From contig CAVUYB010000007.1 in assembly GCA_963745595.1 (NCBI GenBank), forward strand, positions 248,001 through 312,000: a stretch of 64,000 nt of DNA, in the 5' to 3' direction. Under the pieces are notes generated by a model. That model searched no databases, was not told the origin of the DNA, and was given only the letters and a program-made list of their open reading frames with translations. The position numbers and the translations under genes are program-made. How positions within the stretch are numbered: position 1 is the first letter of the stretch; each line of letters starts with the position of its first letter. The DNA comes from DASZUK01 sp963745595. GTDB lineage: Bacteria; Actinomycetota; Acidimicrobiia; Acidimicrobiales; RAAP-2. Of this stretch, positions 27,461-36,813 are shown one piece after another.

Positions 27461-29323
27461 CTAGGCCACCGGGTTCAACAGGTAGGCGTACCCCGAGGTG
27501 TCGCCCGAGACGCAGAATGTCTGGGTGGCACAGGAGAGGACCGTGGGCTCGCCTGTTGTGTCGAACGGTGTCGCCCCCGACCACAGGGAACCGCCGGCGG
27601 ACGAGTACACGCTCTCGTCGTCGACCGCGGCGCAGGAGGTCCCGACGCAGGAGACGGCATTCAAGCCCAGGCTGGAGGTCGATCCGAACGAAGTGGTCTC
27701 GGTCCACCCTGATCCGTTCCAGACCGCGGCGGTGTAGGCCCCGGTGTTGACGGCGACGCAGTAAGTGGCACTGGTGCACGAGACGCTCGACGTGAGGTAG
27801 CCGGTCTGGCCGGGAATGGCCATGGGTGCCGAGAGATCGGTGCCGTCGTTCGACGTCTGGGAGTACCCGCCGTTGCTCACGTACATACAGAACGTGCCGA
27901 CACAGGAGATGGGAGTGGAGCCCTGTCCGAGGCCGATGCCGTTGATGCCCTCACCGTCACTGCTGCTCGGTGGCTGTGACCACACCCCGTTGATGTAATA
28001 GGCCGTGTCGCCGAAATCGTCCGACTCGATTCCGCAGAAGGTGGGGCTCGAGCAGGAGACGCCCCAGAGGCCGCCGCCGATCCCCGACGGCGTCATGGTC
28101 ATCGGGCTCCAGCTGGTCCCGTTGTAGATCGTGTAGCCATTGAGGTAGCTGACCGCCATACAGAAGGTGGTGGTCGGACAGGAGATCCCGTTGAAGCCTT
28201 CACCATCGGTATTGACCAGGTGCGGTGCCGACCAGCTCCCGTTCGAGTAGGTGATCACGTTTCCGGCGCCGTCGACCGCTGCACACCAGGTGATAGTGGG
28301 GCACGACACGCCGAGGATGTCGTTGTGCGGCGAGATGAGCGTTCCCACGCTCCTGACCGGCGCCACCGCCATCCCGATGACCGGCGCATTGAGGGGGATC
28401 CCGCCGGTCGAGCCATCGAAGGTGGCGTCGCCGAAGGCGAAGATCCCGCCGTCGGAAGCCACCAACCAGTAACCGTCCCCGTCGAGCGTACCGGCCATGC
28501 CGACGATGGGCTTGTTGAGGGAGGTCCCCCCGGTCGAGCCGTGGAAGCCGGCATCGCCGAAGGCGAAGATCCCGCCGTCGGAGGCGACCAGGGTGTAGCC
28601 ACCCCCGTCCGGGGTAGCGGTCATGCCCACGATGGGCTTGTTCAACGCGATCCCGCCGGTCGAGCCGTAGAACCCGGCGTCGCCGAAAGCGAAGATCCCG
28701 CCGTCGGAGGCCACGAGCCAGTAGCCGCCGCCATCGGGGGTCACCGCCATGCCGACGATGGGCTTGTTCAACGCGATCCCGCCGGTCGAGCCGTAGAACC
28801 CGGCGTCGCCGAAAGCGAAGATCCCGCCGTCGGAGGCCACGAGCCAGTAGCCGCCGCCATCGGGGGTCACCGCCATGCCGACGATGGGCTTGTTCAACGC
28901 GATCCCGCCGGTCGAGCCATAGAAGCCGGCATCGCCGAAGGCGAACAGCCCGCCATCGGAGGCCACCTCCCAGTAGCCCTTGCCATCCGGCGTGGCGGTG
29001 AGGCCGACGATGGGCTTGTTGAGGGGTTGACCACCCATCGAGCCGTAGAACCCGGCGTCCCCGAAGGCGAACAGGCCGCCGTCGGAGGCGGCCAACCAGT
29101 ACCCGCCCCCGGGTCCGGCGAGCTGGGCGACGGCGTCGCCTTTGGCCGCCGCGGAGGGCCCGGTCGTGGTGGAGGCCGCGCCGGCCGGGCTGTCGGCGGC
29201 TACCGACAAGCTGCCCGCGGCGCCCAGTAGGCCAAAGAGGACAGCCGCCACGGTCGACAGCCTGACGAACGTCCGTCGAAAACCAGGAACGGTCCCCCGT
29301 CCCATATGACCGTTGCCCGACAT
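27461..29323 (-). CDS. Secreted double-propeller protein: six 42-residue units plus seven Cys-pair repeats
   Basis: 620 residues from ATG 29323, chosen because AGAAAGGAAGG stands directly upstream. A signal region is followed by six 42-residue units with GYWLVASDGGIFAFGDA, the same as in the 791-5063 protein. Then come seven repeats with paired cysteines (SCPTITWC, SCPTTTFC, SCSSPTFC, SCVGTFC, SCTSATYC, SCVGTSC, SCATQTFC). These resemble the repeats of the 17309-18421 protein. Two propeller-like domains in tandem are inferred. Ligand and function are unknown. Confidence 0.87.
   Translation of the reverse strand: MSGNGHMGRGTVPGFRRTFVRLSTVAAVLFGLLGAAGSLSVAADSPAGAASTTTGPSAAAKGDAVAQLAGPGGGYWLAASDGGLFAFGDAGFYGSMGGQPLNKPIVGLTATPDGKGYWEVASDGGLFAFGDAGFYGSTGGIALNKPIVGMAVTPDGGGYWLVASDGGIFAFGDAGFYGSTGGIALNKPIVGMAVTPDGGGYWLVASDGGIFAFGDAGFYGSTGGIALNKPIVGMTATPDGGGYTLVASDGGIFAFGDAGFHGSTGGTSLNKPIVGMAGTLDGDGYWLVASDGGIFAFGDATFDGSTGGIPLNAPVIGMAVAPVRSVGTLISPHNDILGVSCPTITWCAAVDGAGNVITYSNGSWSAPHLVNTDGEGFNGISCPTTTFCMAVSYLNGYTIYNGTSWSPMTMTPSGIGGGLWGVSCSSPTFCGIESDDFGDTAYYINGVWSQPPSSSDGEGINGIGLGQGSTPISCVGTFCMYVSNGGYSQTSNDGTDLSAPMAIPGQTGYLTSSVSCTSATYCVAVNTGAYTAAVWNGSGWTETTSFGSTSSLGLNAVSCVGTSCAAVDDESVYSSAGGSLWSGATPFDTTGEPTVLSCATQTFCVSGDTSGYAYLLNPVA
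28375..29110 (-). repeat. Six 126-bp tandem units coding GYWLVASDGG repeats
   Basis: In-frame units spaced 126 bp; two of them (about 28650-28900) are nearly identical in DNA. They are the second copy of this repeat type in the window. Confidence 0.9.
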
Positions 29324-29433
29324 GCCTTCCTTTCTCATCCCGGGAAAATGCCCGGCGGCCACGACGCGATCCACCCGCCGCTTGGCCATGGTACGAAGTG
29401 ACGGTCGGCGATGAATCCGTAGAAACCGCAGAG

Positions 29434-32229
29434 TTACGAGGGCGACGGCTGGTAGACCCCGAGCAGCTGGGTCCGTGAGCGGACTCCGAGCTTGCGATAG
29501 ATCTTCGACAGATGGGCCTCGACGGTACGCTGCGCCATGAACAGCCGGGCTGCGACCTCGGCGTTGCTGAGACCGGCGGCCACGAGCTCGGCTACCCGGT
29601 GTTCGGCTTCGGTCAGCTCCGTCCCCCCTCTGGTGGTGCGAGTGGTGCGCAACCCGAGGCGCCCAAGCTCCTCACGGGCCCTCTCCTCCCACACCGGAGC
29701 ACCCAACTTCCCAAAAATGGCGATCGCCGCCTCGATCACCTCCTGGGCTCGTCGCTTGCGACGCGCCCGGCGGGCGATCTCTCCGGCAACGAGGAGGGTG
29801 CGACCGTGCTCGAACGGCATGGGGAGCGTGCGGTGACGCTCCAGGGCGCCGTCCACTGCGGCGTCGGCGGCGTCGAGATCACCGCGGGCGGCCAGCAACA
29901 GGGCGCGGCAGCGGCCGGCGGTCGCCATCCCCGAGACCCGTCCGAGCGCCGCCGAACGCTCCTCGAAGGAGGAGAGCATCTCGTCTGACGAATCCAGGTC
30001 GCCAAGCCGGATGAGCGCTTCGATCTCGTCGGGAACGAAGTGGAGCAGGCCCGGTTCGGTGACTCGAGCGGACCGGACGAAGCTCATTGCCGGCGCCAGC
30101 CGATGATGAGCTCCGGCGGCGTCACCCACCGAGAGAGCGGAGAGCCCCAACGCCTGACCGGCGACGAGGGCGGCCAAGGGCCACCCGAACTCCGCGGCTG
30201 CCGTCACCGCGAACTCGCCCTCCCGCCAACCCTCTTCCAGTCGGCCCCGATAGACGTGCATGATCCCGCTCGTCGCCATCATCATGGCCTTCATCGGACC
30301 ACCGATCTCTTCGGCCACTTCGGAACCCTCGGCCACCAGCTCCTCGGCTCGGTCCCAGTTCCCGGCCCAGGCCTCGGTCTCGATCATCCCCCACAGCAAG
30401 AGCGGCAGTCCGGTCTCGACACCTTCCGCCAGCGCTCGAACGTGTTCGGTCTCATAGAGGGCCCTGGCACCGTCGAGGTCATCGCTCAGGTGCAACACGT
30501 GGCCGACGACGACGCGAGGCCGCAGCTCCATACTCAAGCGGAGCGGCTGGTCCGATCCGATCAAACCGCGATCAATGAGGTCGCGGTGCACGCCCTCTCC
30601 CCGGCTGAACCTGACGAACGCCATGCCGGCGTACAGCCGGGCCTCGAGGGCAGCATCGCCGCTCTGCTCGACCAGCTCCGCCGCCCGCTCGGTGTAGTCA
30701 CGCGCCGTTGCCTCGTCGCTGAGGTTGTTCGCCGCGACCGCCAGATCCATCGCAATGACGGCGCGTAGCATCGGGTCCTCCCCGGACTCCTCCGATGCCT
30801 TGGTGAGCGTCGCAATCCACCGTGTCGGACCGCCGCGAAAGGCCGAGTAGCGGGCCAGGCGACGCAACAGCTCGGCCCGCGATGGCCCCGATGGCATCGT
30901 CCCCACCACTGTCTCGAGCAACGCGCAGGCACGAGCAGGCTCAGAGGCCTCGAACCGGTTCTCGGCTTCGAGGATCTTCCGCCGATGCTCGTCGCCGAGC
31001 CGACGTGAAGGGGTCAACCTCACGGCCAGCTCGGCCAGTACAGCCGCCGTTTCGCAGGCACCGCGGGCCATGGCCGACAGGGAGGCATCCTCTACTGCCC
31101 GCGCCACCCGCTCATCGGGGCCATCCGCAGCCAGCGCAAGGTGGCGAGCCCGTACTTCTGGATGACGTACCGCCGAAGCTAGACGGCGGTGAACGGCCCG
31201 GCGTTGTTCCGCGGTCGCGTCGTCGGACACGACCGATCGGATAAGTGGGTGGGCGAACACGAGACCATCACCGGTCCGTTGAACGATGCCTGCGTCCACG
31301 GCCCGCTCGAGATCTCGGTTGGCGTTCTGTGGATCGGCCGCGGCCGCCAGCACCACGGGGTACAGCGGTTCCCCGGTTAGCGCGGCGACCAGAAGGACGT
31401 CCGATCCACCGGCGGTGATCGGGCTCATCCGGTGACGTACCAGCCGACGCAGGGACTCCGGCACGCTCATGGATCCGGCGGGACCCGTCGCCACGTCGAT
31501 GGCGTTCTCGGCCACCAGCTCGAGGGCGAACAGCGGGTTGCCCCGGGAAAGCTCGTGCAATCGTGCCAGGCCGCTCCGTCCTGGCGTCACTCCAGTTCTC
31601 GAGCGGATCAGCTCTCTCGTCGCCTCGAGGGTGAGCGCACGTACGTCGATCCGTTCCATCCGGTGGGACTCGACCGAGTCAATCGCCAGTGACGCCGGTT
31701 CCGTGGACAGTTCGGTCCGGACCACACCCAGCAGGCCTACGGCCGCTTCGCCAGCCCGACGCAGGACGTAAGAGAGCACCCTGGCCGAGGGGCGATCGAG
31801 AAGGGGAAGATCGTCAACCGCCAGCAACACCGGTGCCTCGGCAGCCAGGCTTCGGACGACCCCCAGGACAGCGGTGGCCAGCGTGCGGGGGTCCACTGGG
31901 ATGTCGGACAGCTGTTCCCGGAACACCGCGACGTCGACGGCGCGCCGCTGAGGCTCGGGCAATTCGTCAACTGCCGCCCTCGGAATCGCCTCCAGCAAAT
32001 CGGCCAAGGCGGTGAACTCCCACGGGACCTCCGACTCCACCGGGTTGGCCGACAGGACCCGATATCCTCGATCGGTCGCTGTCGCCTTGGCCCAACTCAG
32101 CAGCGTCGTCTTGCCGATTCCCACCTCGCCTTCGATGAGCAGGCAACGGGACCCTCCGGGTAGGGCATCCAAGAAGCGGCCGATCTGGGCCGATTCGACC
32201 TGTCGGGCGATGACAGGAACAGCGCTCAT
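29434..32229 (-). CDS. LAL-type LuxR family transcriptional regulator (AAA ATPase plus HTH)
   Basis: A 931-residue regulator. Walker A GEVGIGKTT lies at residues 34-42 and the Walker B-like VLLAVDDLPLLD follows (about 135-146). A long helical, TPR-like middle region follows. At the C-terminus is a LuxR HTH (LTEAEHRVAELVAAGLSNAE, then VEAHLSKIYRKLGVRSR). This is the MalT/LAL architecture: an ATP-dependent switch usually responding to a small ligand. The start ATG at 32229 is placed so that the ATPase begins soon after. Targets are unknown; the flanking secreted propeller genes are candidates. Confidence 0.92.
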   Translation of the reverse strand: MSAVPVIARQVESAQIGRFLDALPGGSRCLLIEGEVGIGKTTLLSWAKATATDRGYRVLSANPVESEVPWEFTALADLLEAIPRAAVDELPEPQRRAVDVAVFREQLSDIPVDPRTLATAVLGVVRSLAAEAPVLLAVDDLPLLDRPSARVLSYVLRRAGEAAVGLLGVVRTELSTEPASLAIDSVESHRMERIDVRALTLEATRELIRSRTGVTPGRSGLARLHELSRGNPLFALELVAENAIDVATGPAGSMSVPESLRRLVRHRMSPITAGGSDVLLVAALTGEPLYPVVLAAAADPQNANRDLERAVDAGIVQRTGDGLVFAHPLIRSVVSDDATAEQRRAVHRRLASAVRHPEVRARHLALAADGPDERVARAVEDASLSAMARGACETAAVLAELAVRLTPSRRLGDEHRRKILEAENRFEASEPARACALLETVVGTMPSGPSRAELLRRLARYSAFRGGPTRWIATLTKASEESGEDPMLRAVIAMDLAVAANNLSDEATARDYTERAAELVEQSGDAALEARLYAGMAFVRFSRGEGVHRDLIDRGLIGSDQPLRLSMELRPRVVVGHVLHLSDDLDGARALYETEHVRALAEGVETGLPLLLWGMIETEAWAGNWDRAEELVAEGSEVAEEIGGPMKAMMMATSGIMHVYRGRLEEGWREGEFAVTAAAEFGWPLAALVAGQALGLSALSVGDAAGAHHRLAPAMSFVRSARVTEPGLLHFVPDEIEALIRLGDLDSSDEMLSSFEERSAALGRVSGMATAGRCRALLLAARGDLDAADAAVDGALERHRTLPMPFEHGRTLLVAGEIARRARRKRRAQEVIEAAIAIFGKLGAPVWEERAREELGRLGLRTTRTTRGGTELTEAEHRVAELVAAGLSNAEVAARLFMAQRTVEAHLSKIYRKLGVRSRTQLLGVYQPSPS

Positions 32230-32381
32230 GATCCGATTGCTCCCGGGCCGCTCGGCGGTTCGTCTTGCTGACGCCGCCGAGCCAGAGGCAACTCGATTGG
32301 CAGCTCTTTCAGTGTATTCCCAGCTAGAGGGCACTTGGGGCATGGCCACGGAGTCGTCGTGCGTGACACTGGCGCGCCGAA

Positions 32382-32419
32382 ACCTCGGCATCGCGGCCAC
32401 TAGACCGCGATGCCGAGGT
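32382..32419 (-). terminator. Strong hairpin terminator after the lactonase-like gene
   Basis: A perfect 15-bp inverted repeat (32382-32396 and 32405-32419) with an 8-base loop, 19 bases past the stop at 32438. It is followed on the minus strand by TTTCGG. It would stop transcription running toward the LAL gene. Confidence 0.75.
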
Positions 32420-32437
32420 CGGGGAATGGAAGTCCGT

Positions 32438-33715
32438 TCAGTCGGTGGCGATACCCTCGATACCGGCACCCAGGCCGGCCACACTGCCGAGATCGGTAAG
32501 CGAGCCACCGGCGTTGAGGTGGAACTCGTCGACCGCACCGGCCCCGCCTGCCTCCACGTAGAGGGTGCTCCCATCGGCCGATGCCGCCATGTCGATCGGC
32601 CCGGCATCGGTCGTTCCGACGACGCCGGTCGTCCCGACAAGAGACGGGGTCCCGTTCGGAGCGACGGAGTAGGCGCTCACGCTGTTGCTCCCGGCGTTGG
32701 CGACGTAGTCGTAGCCGCCGGCCGTGGTGATCCAACACAATGCCGCCTGGCCGTCAGTGACGGAGGAGCTCACACTGGCGAGCGCTCCGCCCGTACCGAG
32801 GGCAAAGGTGTGGAGCGCGCTCGGTCCGGCTTCAGCCACGACCAACTGCCCGGAGGCGCTGAAGGTGAACGAGAACGGAACGTTGCCCGGGTCGGCGGTC
32901 ACCGTCGGTGTCGCCGAAAGAAGACCGGCCGGGCTGACGCCGAACACGTCGAGAGAGCTGGTGCTGGCCTTCGTCGTCACGATCAGCTCGGAACCGTTGG
33001 GGGTGAAGCCGACCTCGCCCGGGGACGCGAGGAAGTTCGGTGGTGTGCTGTTGGCCAGACCGAGCGAGCGGGACGATCCGGGGATCGGTGCCAGCTGGGC
33101 ACCCACGAGCCGGTAGCCGGTCAACGTACCGGACCCGCCGGCGTTCAAGACGTAGACCAGGTTGCCCGAGACGGCGATGCTGTCGGGAAAGGTGCCACCG
33201 GAGCTCACCACCTGGAGCAGGCGGAGCTGGCGGCCTTGGGCCGAGAGCACCGAGACGGTGTTACTGCCGGCATTGACAGCGAACAGGAGCTGGCGAGACG
33301 CGTCATAGACGAGCGAGTCTTGCGACGCCAACTCGTCGACGGCGGCCCCCGATGCCAGGCCCCCGAGACCCCCGGTGGCGACAGTCTGCCGCTCGGAGAG
33401 CCGACCGTCGTGATGCTGGGCGAGGACCAGGATCTGATTGCCGCCCGGGCTATCACTCTGGACAAAGACGGCTTGGCCTCCTTGGCCTCCTTGGCCTCCT
33501 TGGCCTCCTTGGCCTCCTTGGCCTCCTTGGCCTCCTTGGCCTCCTTGGCCTCCTTGGCCTCCTTGGCCTCCTTGGCCTCCTTGGCCTCCTTGGCCTCCTT
33601 GGGAACTGAATTGGGGAGCCCCGGGCTGCGCTGCTCCGGCAACGGCAGCGGGACCAACGGCCACAGTGGCGGCTGCCGCGGCCGCGACGAGGGATCGACG
33701 AACGGTTGCTCTCAT
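32438..33715 (-). CDS. Secreted lactonase-like beta-propeller protein with a GGQ tract
   Basis: 425 residues from ATG 33715, preceded by AAGGAG. Signal peptide, then fourteen GGQ triplets, then a seven-bladed propeller of the lactonase (6-phosphogluconolactonase/YncE-like) family. The propeller has repeated hSxxxxhFVxNxGSNTVSV-type blades such as LVYVLNAGGSGTLTGY and YDYVANAGSNSVSAY. Enzyme activity is unproven and binding roles are equally possible. It lies upstream of the LAL regulator in the same direction, but a hairpin separates them. Confidence 0.85.
   Translation of the reverse strand: MRATVRRSLVAAAAAATVAVGPAAVAGAAQPGAPQFSSQGGQGGQGGQGGQGGQGGQGGQGGQGGQGGQGGQGGQGGQGGQAVFVQSDSPGGNQILVLAQHHDGRLSERQTVATGGLGGLASGAAVDELASQDSLVYDASRQLLFAVNAGSNTVSVLSAQGRQLRLLQVVSSGGTFPDSIAVSGNLVYVLNAGGSGTLTGYRLVGAQLAPIPGSSRSLGLANSTPPNFLASPGEVGFTPNGSELIVTTKASTSSLDVFGVSPAGLLSATPTVTADPGNVPFSFTFSASGQLVVAEAGPSALHTFALGTGGALASVSSSVTDGQAALCWITTAGGYDYVANAGSNSVSAYSVAPNGTPSLVGTTGVVGTTDAGPIDMAASADGSTLYVEAGGAGAVDEFHLNAGGSLTDLGSVAGLGAGIEGIATD
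33473..33602 (-). repeat. 9-bp perfect tandem repeat, 14 copies (GGQ)14
   Basis: The 9-bp unit TTGGCCTCC (plus strand) repeats 14 times and ends in a partial copy. It codes (Gly-Gly-Gln)14 just after the signal peptide of the lactonase-like protein. Slippage would change the tract in steps of three residues without breaking the frame. Confidence 0.95.
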
Positions 33716-34207
33716 GATGGGCTCCTTCGGATACGGGTCGGTCCGGTGACGCATCGGTCATGCGTTGCCGGCGAGGAAGCGAACCGGCGTTCCTCGGTTG
33801 TAGAGACGCCCCCGCCACCCCGCTGATTGCCGCCTTGCTTGTCGCTTCTGGTGGCGACAAGAGCTTTTCGGCCACCCGCCCAGGCGCACCGGTTGGCCAC
33901 AGCGTCCGCGTCGCTGCTGCTCGCGCTTGGACGGATTCTCATCGGCCGATCGCTCGAACCGTGATGTACTGCGAATCAGCCGGCGCACCCCATCCGAGCG
34001 TCCGGGACAACTGGACGTCGACGCCCGGTACGCACGTCAGTGCGTTCGCCAACTCTCGCTTGGCGAACGCCGTTGAGACGGCCTACCGATAGTCACCAAT
34101 CCACCCGGCGGGTTCAACCGGTCCACGCAACACCTCGGCAATCACCTCCCGCTGCGCCCGGACGCCACGGCGGCGACCTTGTCCTACTCCTGTGCTACCT
34201 TTCGTCT
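33716..34207. other. Intergenic region, no clear gene
   Basis: About 490 bases between two divergent genes. Reading frames here have poor protein character. The right end holds TACCTT 6 bases before the VapB start. Nothing else is supported. Confidence 0.4.
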
Positions 34208-34483
34208 ATGGCCGTAAGGAAGAAGCGTTCGGTGTCGATGCCCCCTGACGTCGACCTTCAGATTGCGACGGCCGCCGCGGAGGCGGGCATGTCGTACAGC
34301 GCATGGTTGGCCGCGACGGCCCGCAAGGAGTTCACGATCCGCGCCGGCCTGGACGCCGTCGAGCGGTTCCAGCACAACCAAGGCGCCTTCAGCCCCGAGG
34401 AACTGGCCGAGGCCGACGAGTGGGCCAGGAATGCGGTTGCCCGGAGCCGGCAGAGCGGATCGCGCCGTCGCCGAAGCGCCTGA
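34208..34483 (+). CDS. VapB-type ribbon-helix-helix antitoxin
   Basis: 91 residues. SVSMPPDVDLQIATAAAEAG followed by SYSAWLAATARKEF fits a ribbon-helix-helix DNA-binding domain, with an acidic C-terminal toxin-binding part (FSPEELAEADEW). TACCTT at 34196-34201 leaves six bases before the ATG, suggesting a leaderless mRNA. Its TGA overlaps the toxin ATG. Together they form an autoregulated toxin-antitoxin operon. Confidence 0.85.
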   Translation: MAVRKKRSVSMPPDVDLQIATAAAEAGMSYSAWLAATARKEFTIRAGLDAVERFQHNQGAFSPEELAEADEWARNAVARSRQSGSRRRRSA

Positions 34484-34863
34484 TGGGCGTCACGTACGAC
34501 ACCGGCGCCCTCATCGCCGCCGACCGAGGCGAACGGCGAATGTGGGCTCGTCATCAGGCGCTCCTCGAGCTCCGAGAGGTCCCAACGGTGCCCGCTCCTG
34601 TCGTCGCCCAGGCGTGGCGCGGGGGAAACCGTCAAGCCCTCCTATCGCGCCTCCTCGTCGGCTGCACGGTCGAGGCCCTCGACGACGTCGGGGCACGAGC
34701 TACTGGCACTCTGGCGACGCAGGCGAAGACCAGCGACGTGGTCGACGCCTCCGTCGTCGAGGGCGCGTTGCGACGCCACGATCTGGTCGTCAGCTCTGAT
34801 CCCAGCGACTTGACCGCTATTGCCGATGCTGCCGATCACGCACTCGAGGTGGCACGTCCCTGA
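34483..34863 (+). CDS. VapC-type PIN-domain toxin
   Basis: 126 residues, PIN ribonuclease fold. YDTGALIAADR carries the first conserved Asp, TSDVVDASVV the third acidic cluster and SSDPSDLTAI the last. The usual Glu after the second strand is glutamine here (VVAQAWRGG), a variant seen in actinobacterial PIN proteins. It probably cleaves RNA when not bound by its antitoxin. It is translationally coupled to the antitoxin. Confidence 0.87.
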   Translation: MGVTYDTGALIAADRGERRMWARHQALLELREVPTVPAPVVAQAWRGGNRQALLSRLLVGCTVEALDDVGARATGTLATQAKTSDVVDASVVEGALRRHDLVVSSDPSDLTAIADAADHALEVARP

Positions 34864-35231
34864 ACGGCGCGACGACGGCGGGGGGTCTGACCGTCAGGCG
34901 ATCGCCGGCCCTCATCACCGGTGAGGCCCCTTTCAAGGGCCTGTAATCCGGACGTCGCACCGCTCGTCGTGGTGCAAGACGATCCTGGCCAGGAGCCATA
35001 GGTTTACTGATGGGATGAAGGAGCGCAGCGCAGCTCCCGCGTGACGGGTCCGGTCGAGCGCACCGGCCCGGACGCCGATCACAGGAGCGGTCCGCGGTGA
35101 CGGCCATGAAGACGAAGCCCCCCACCCCCACCGAGCGAGCCCCCAGGAGCTCCTCCCGTCGACCGGGACCAGGTGTGCGGCGCACACTTGGGGTTGCGAA
35201 ACCGAACCGGAGACGACGGAAGGAGACTCCC
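34864..35231 (+). ncRNA. Structured 5' non-coding region of the IS110 element (candidate bridge RNA region)
   Basis: About 370 bases between VapC and the transposase. Three stem-loops are visible: 34924-34942 (AGGCCC/GGGCCT), 34953-34981 (CGTC-GCACC paired with GGTGC-aa-GACG) and 35173-35187 (GTGTGC-ggc-GCACAC). IS110-group elements encode a bridge RNA in the DNA upstream of the transposase. That this region does so is an inference, and the exact RNA ends are unknown. The first hairpin may instead end the VapBC transcript. Confidence 0.4.
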
Positions 35232-36245
35232 GTGGAACACCAACAACAGTATGTCGGCATCGACCTGCACCGACGGCGCAGCGTCATGGTGCGACGTAGT
35301 GCGTCAGGCGAGACCCTGGGCGCGGCCCGCATCGACAACGACCCGGTGGCCTTGGCGGCCGAGCTGGCCAGGGCCGGCGAGCACCCCGAAGTGATCCTCG
35401 AAGCCACCTACGGGTGGTACTGGGCGGCCGACGTGATCGATGAGTGCGGGGGCAACGTGCATCTGGCCCATCCCCTCGGCAACAACTGGGGTCACCGGCG
35501 AGTGAAGAACGACGAGCGCGACGCGACCGATTTGGTCGATCTACTACGTATGGGACGACTGGCCGAGGCCTGGGTGGCCCCGCCCGCTTTGCGAGAGCTG
35601 CGAGAGCTCGTCCGCTACCGGGCCAAGCTCGTCCACCTGCGCACCGGGCTGAAGGCCCAGGTCCATGCCGTGCTGGCCAAAGAGGGGGTGGCCGTGCCCA
35701 TGGCCGACTTGTTCGGGGTGGGCGGCCAGCGTCTCTTGGACGAGGTGCACCTGGCTGACGCCTACCGCATCCGGGTGGAGAGCCTGCGGGGCCTGATCGA
35801 ACGATGCGACGCGGAGATCGCCATGCTGGAAAAGGAGACCGCTCCGTCCTTTGCCGGCCACCTCGGCTACCAGGCCGTCCAGGTGATCCCAGGCGTGGGC
35901 CCGGTGCTGGCCTCGGTCTTCGTGGCCGAGATCGGCGACGTCTCGAGGTTCAAGAGCGCCCGGCACCTGTGCAGCTGGGCCGGGCTCACCCCCACCCACT
36001 ACGAGTCCGACGAGAAGGTCCGTCGGGGCCACATCACCAAGCAGGGTTCTCGTCTCGTGCGCTGGGCCGCCGTCGAGGCCGTGGCCCGCCAACGCACCGG
36101 GACCCCGATCCGGGCCCACCACCGCCGGGTGGCCGAGCGCCGGGGCAACGGGGTCGGGCGGGTGGCGGCCGCCCGCAAGCTTCTCATCCTCGTCTACTAC
36201 GGCCTACGGGACGGCGAGATCCGTTGCCTGGCCGAGACGGGATGA
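35232..36245 (+). mobile_element. IS110 family transposase (insertion sequence)
   Basis: A 337-residue transposase from GTG 35232, preceded by GGAAGGAGA. The N-terminal RuvC-like DEDD domain shows YVGIDLHRRR (D), VILEATYGWYW (E) and KNDERDATDLVDLLRMG (DD). The C-terminal Tnp domain shows IPGVGPVLASVFVAEIGDVS and CSWAGLTP followed by RGHITKQGSRLVRWAAVEA. The protein looks intact. IS110 elements have short or no inverted ends, so the element boundaries cannot be set. It is inserted next to VapBC. Confidence 0.93.
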
Positions 36246-36548
36246 GACCCGGAACGGACGCACCCGATGCGAGCTCGGCAACATTCATGGCTCCCGCTCC
36301 CGCGGCGAGACCGGGTTACTGATTGAGCCCACCGGATTGCGGCCGAACCACTCCATGTCGCCTCGAGCGACGAAGAGATGAACGGCACCCGGGTTCTCGG
36401 GCTGCCTCGCCAATATCTGCTGGCCCCTGGAGATAGACCGCCAGGCGTCCCCGACTCGGCAACACCAGGGGACGACCACGAAGCCCTGACGGGCTTCACA
36501 CCACATTGTGTGAAGACCAACTGACCGGGCCGTCAAGGCTGCCCCTCC

Positions 36549-36567
36549 GGCCGGCCTTCGGCCGGCC
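36549..36567. terminator. GC-rich hairpin downstream of IS110
   Basis: An 8-bp perfect stem of GGCCGGCC around a TTC loop, with no T-run. It is a possible terminator or a repeat-type hairpin. Confidence 0.35.
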
Positions 36568-36758
36568 TTGACCGCCCTCCCGGTTCTCGGCTCCCCGAGG
36601 CCTTGCATTGACGCGCCCGGTGGTCGTGACAGCGTGCTGTCATCCGGGCATCAGAAACCGCCAACGGAGCCTTCGGCACCCCGTTGACAAACTGCGCTCC
36701 TTCAGAGATGAATGTTGGCCTCGCTCGGCGAGGCCCGGTCAGGTACGCACTCCAAGCC

Positions 36759-36800
36759 TTGACCTCCAGGATTATAACGGTTATCTTTTACTAACCGTTA
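36759..36800 (+). promoter_or_regulatory. Promoter and palindromic operator of the PadR gene
   Basis: TTGACC (36759-36764), a 17-base spacer and TATCTT (36782-36787) make a promoter. A perfect 9-bp inverted repeat, TAACGGTTA (36775-36783) and TAACCGTTA (36792-36800), brackets and overlaps the -10. GGGAGGAG follows at once and the GTG is at 36814. A repressor bound here would block polymerase, so PadR autorepression is likely. Confidence 0.75.
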
Positions 36801-36813
36801 GGGAGGAGACTCG

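Larger units (their letters stand above)
36246..36813. other. Intergenic region after IS110
   Basis: About 570 bases. It contains a GC-rich hairpin at 36549-36567 (GGCCGGCC-ttc-GGCCGGCC) and, at its right end, the PadR promoter-operator. The rest shows no convincing gene; part may be the right end of the IS element. Confidence 0.45.

Noticed and set aside
33473..33602. Possible CRISPR array
   Set aside because: The units are perfect 9-mers without spacers and are translated as GGQ.
36285..36608. Minus-strand frame of about 107 residues after IS110
   Set aside because: No recognisable domain, atypical composition, and it overlaps a hairpin; it may only be non-coding IS flank.
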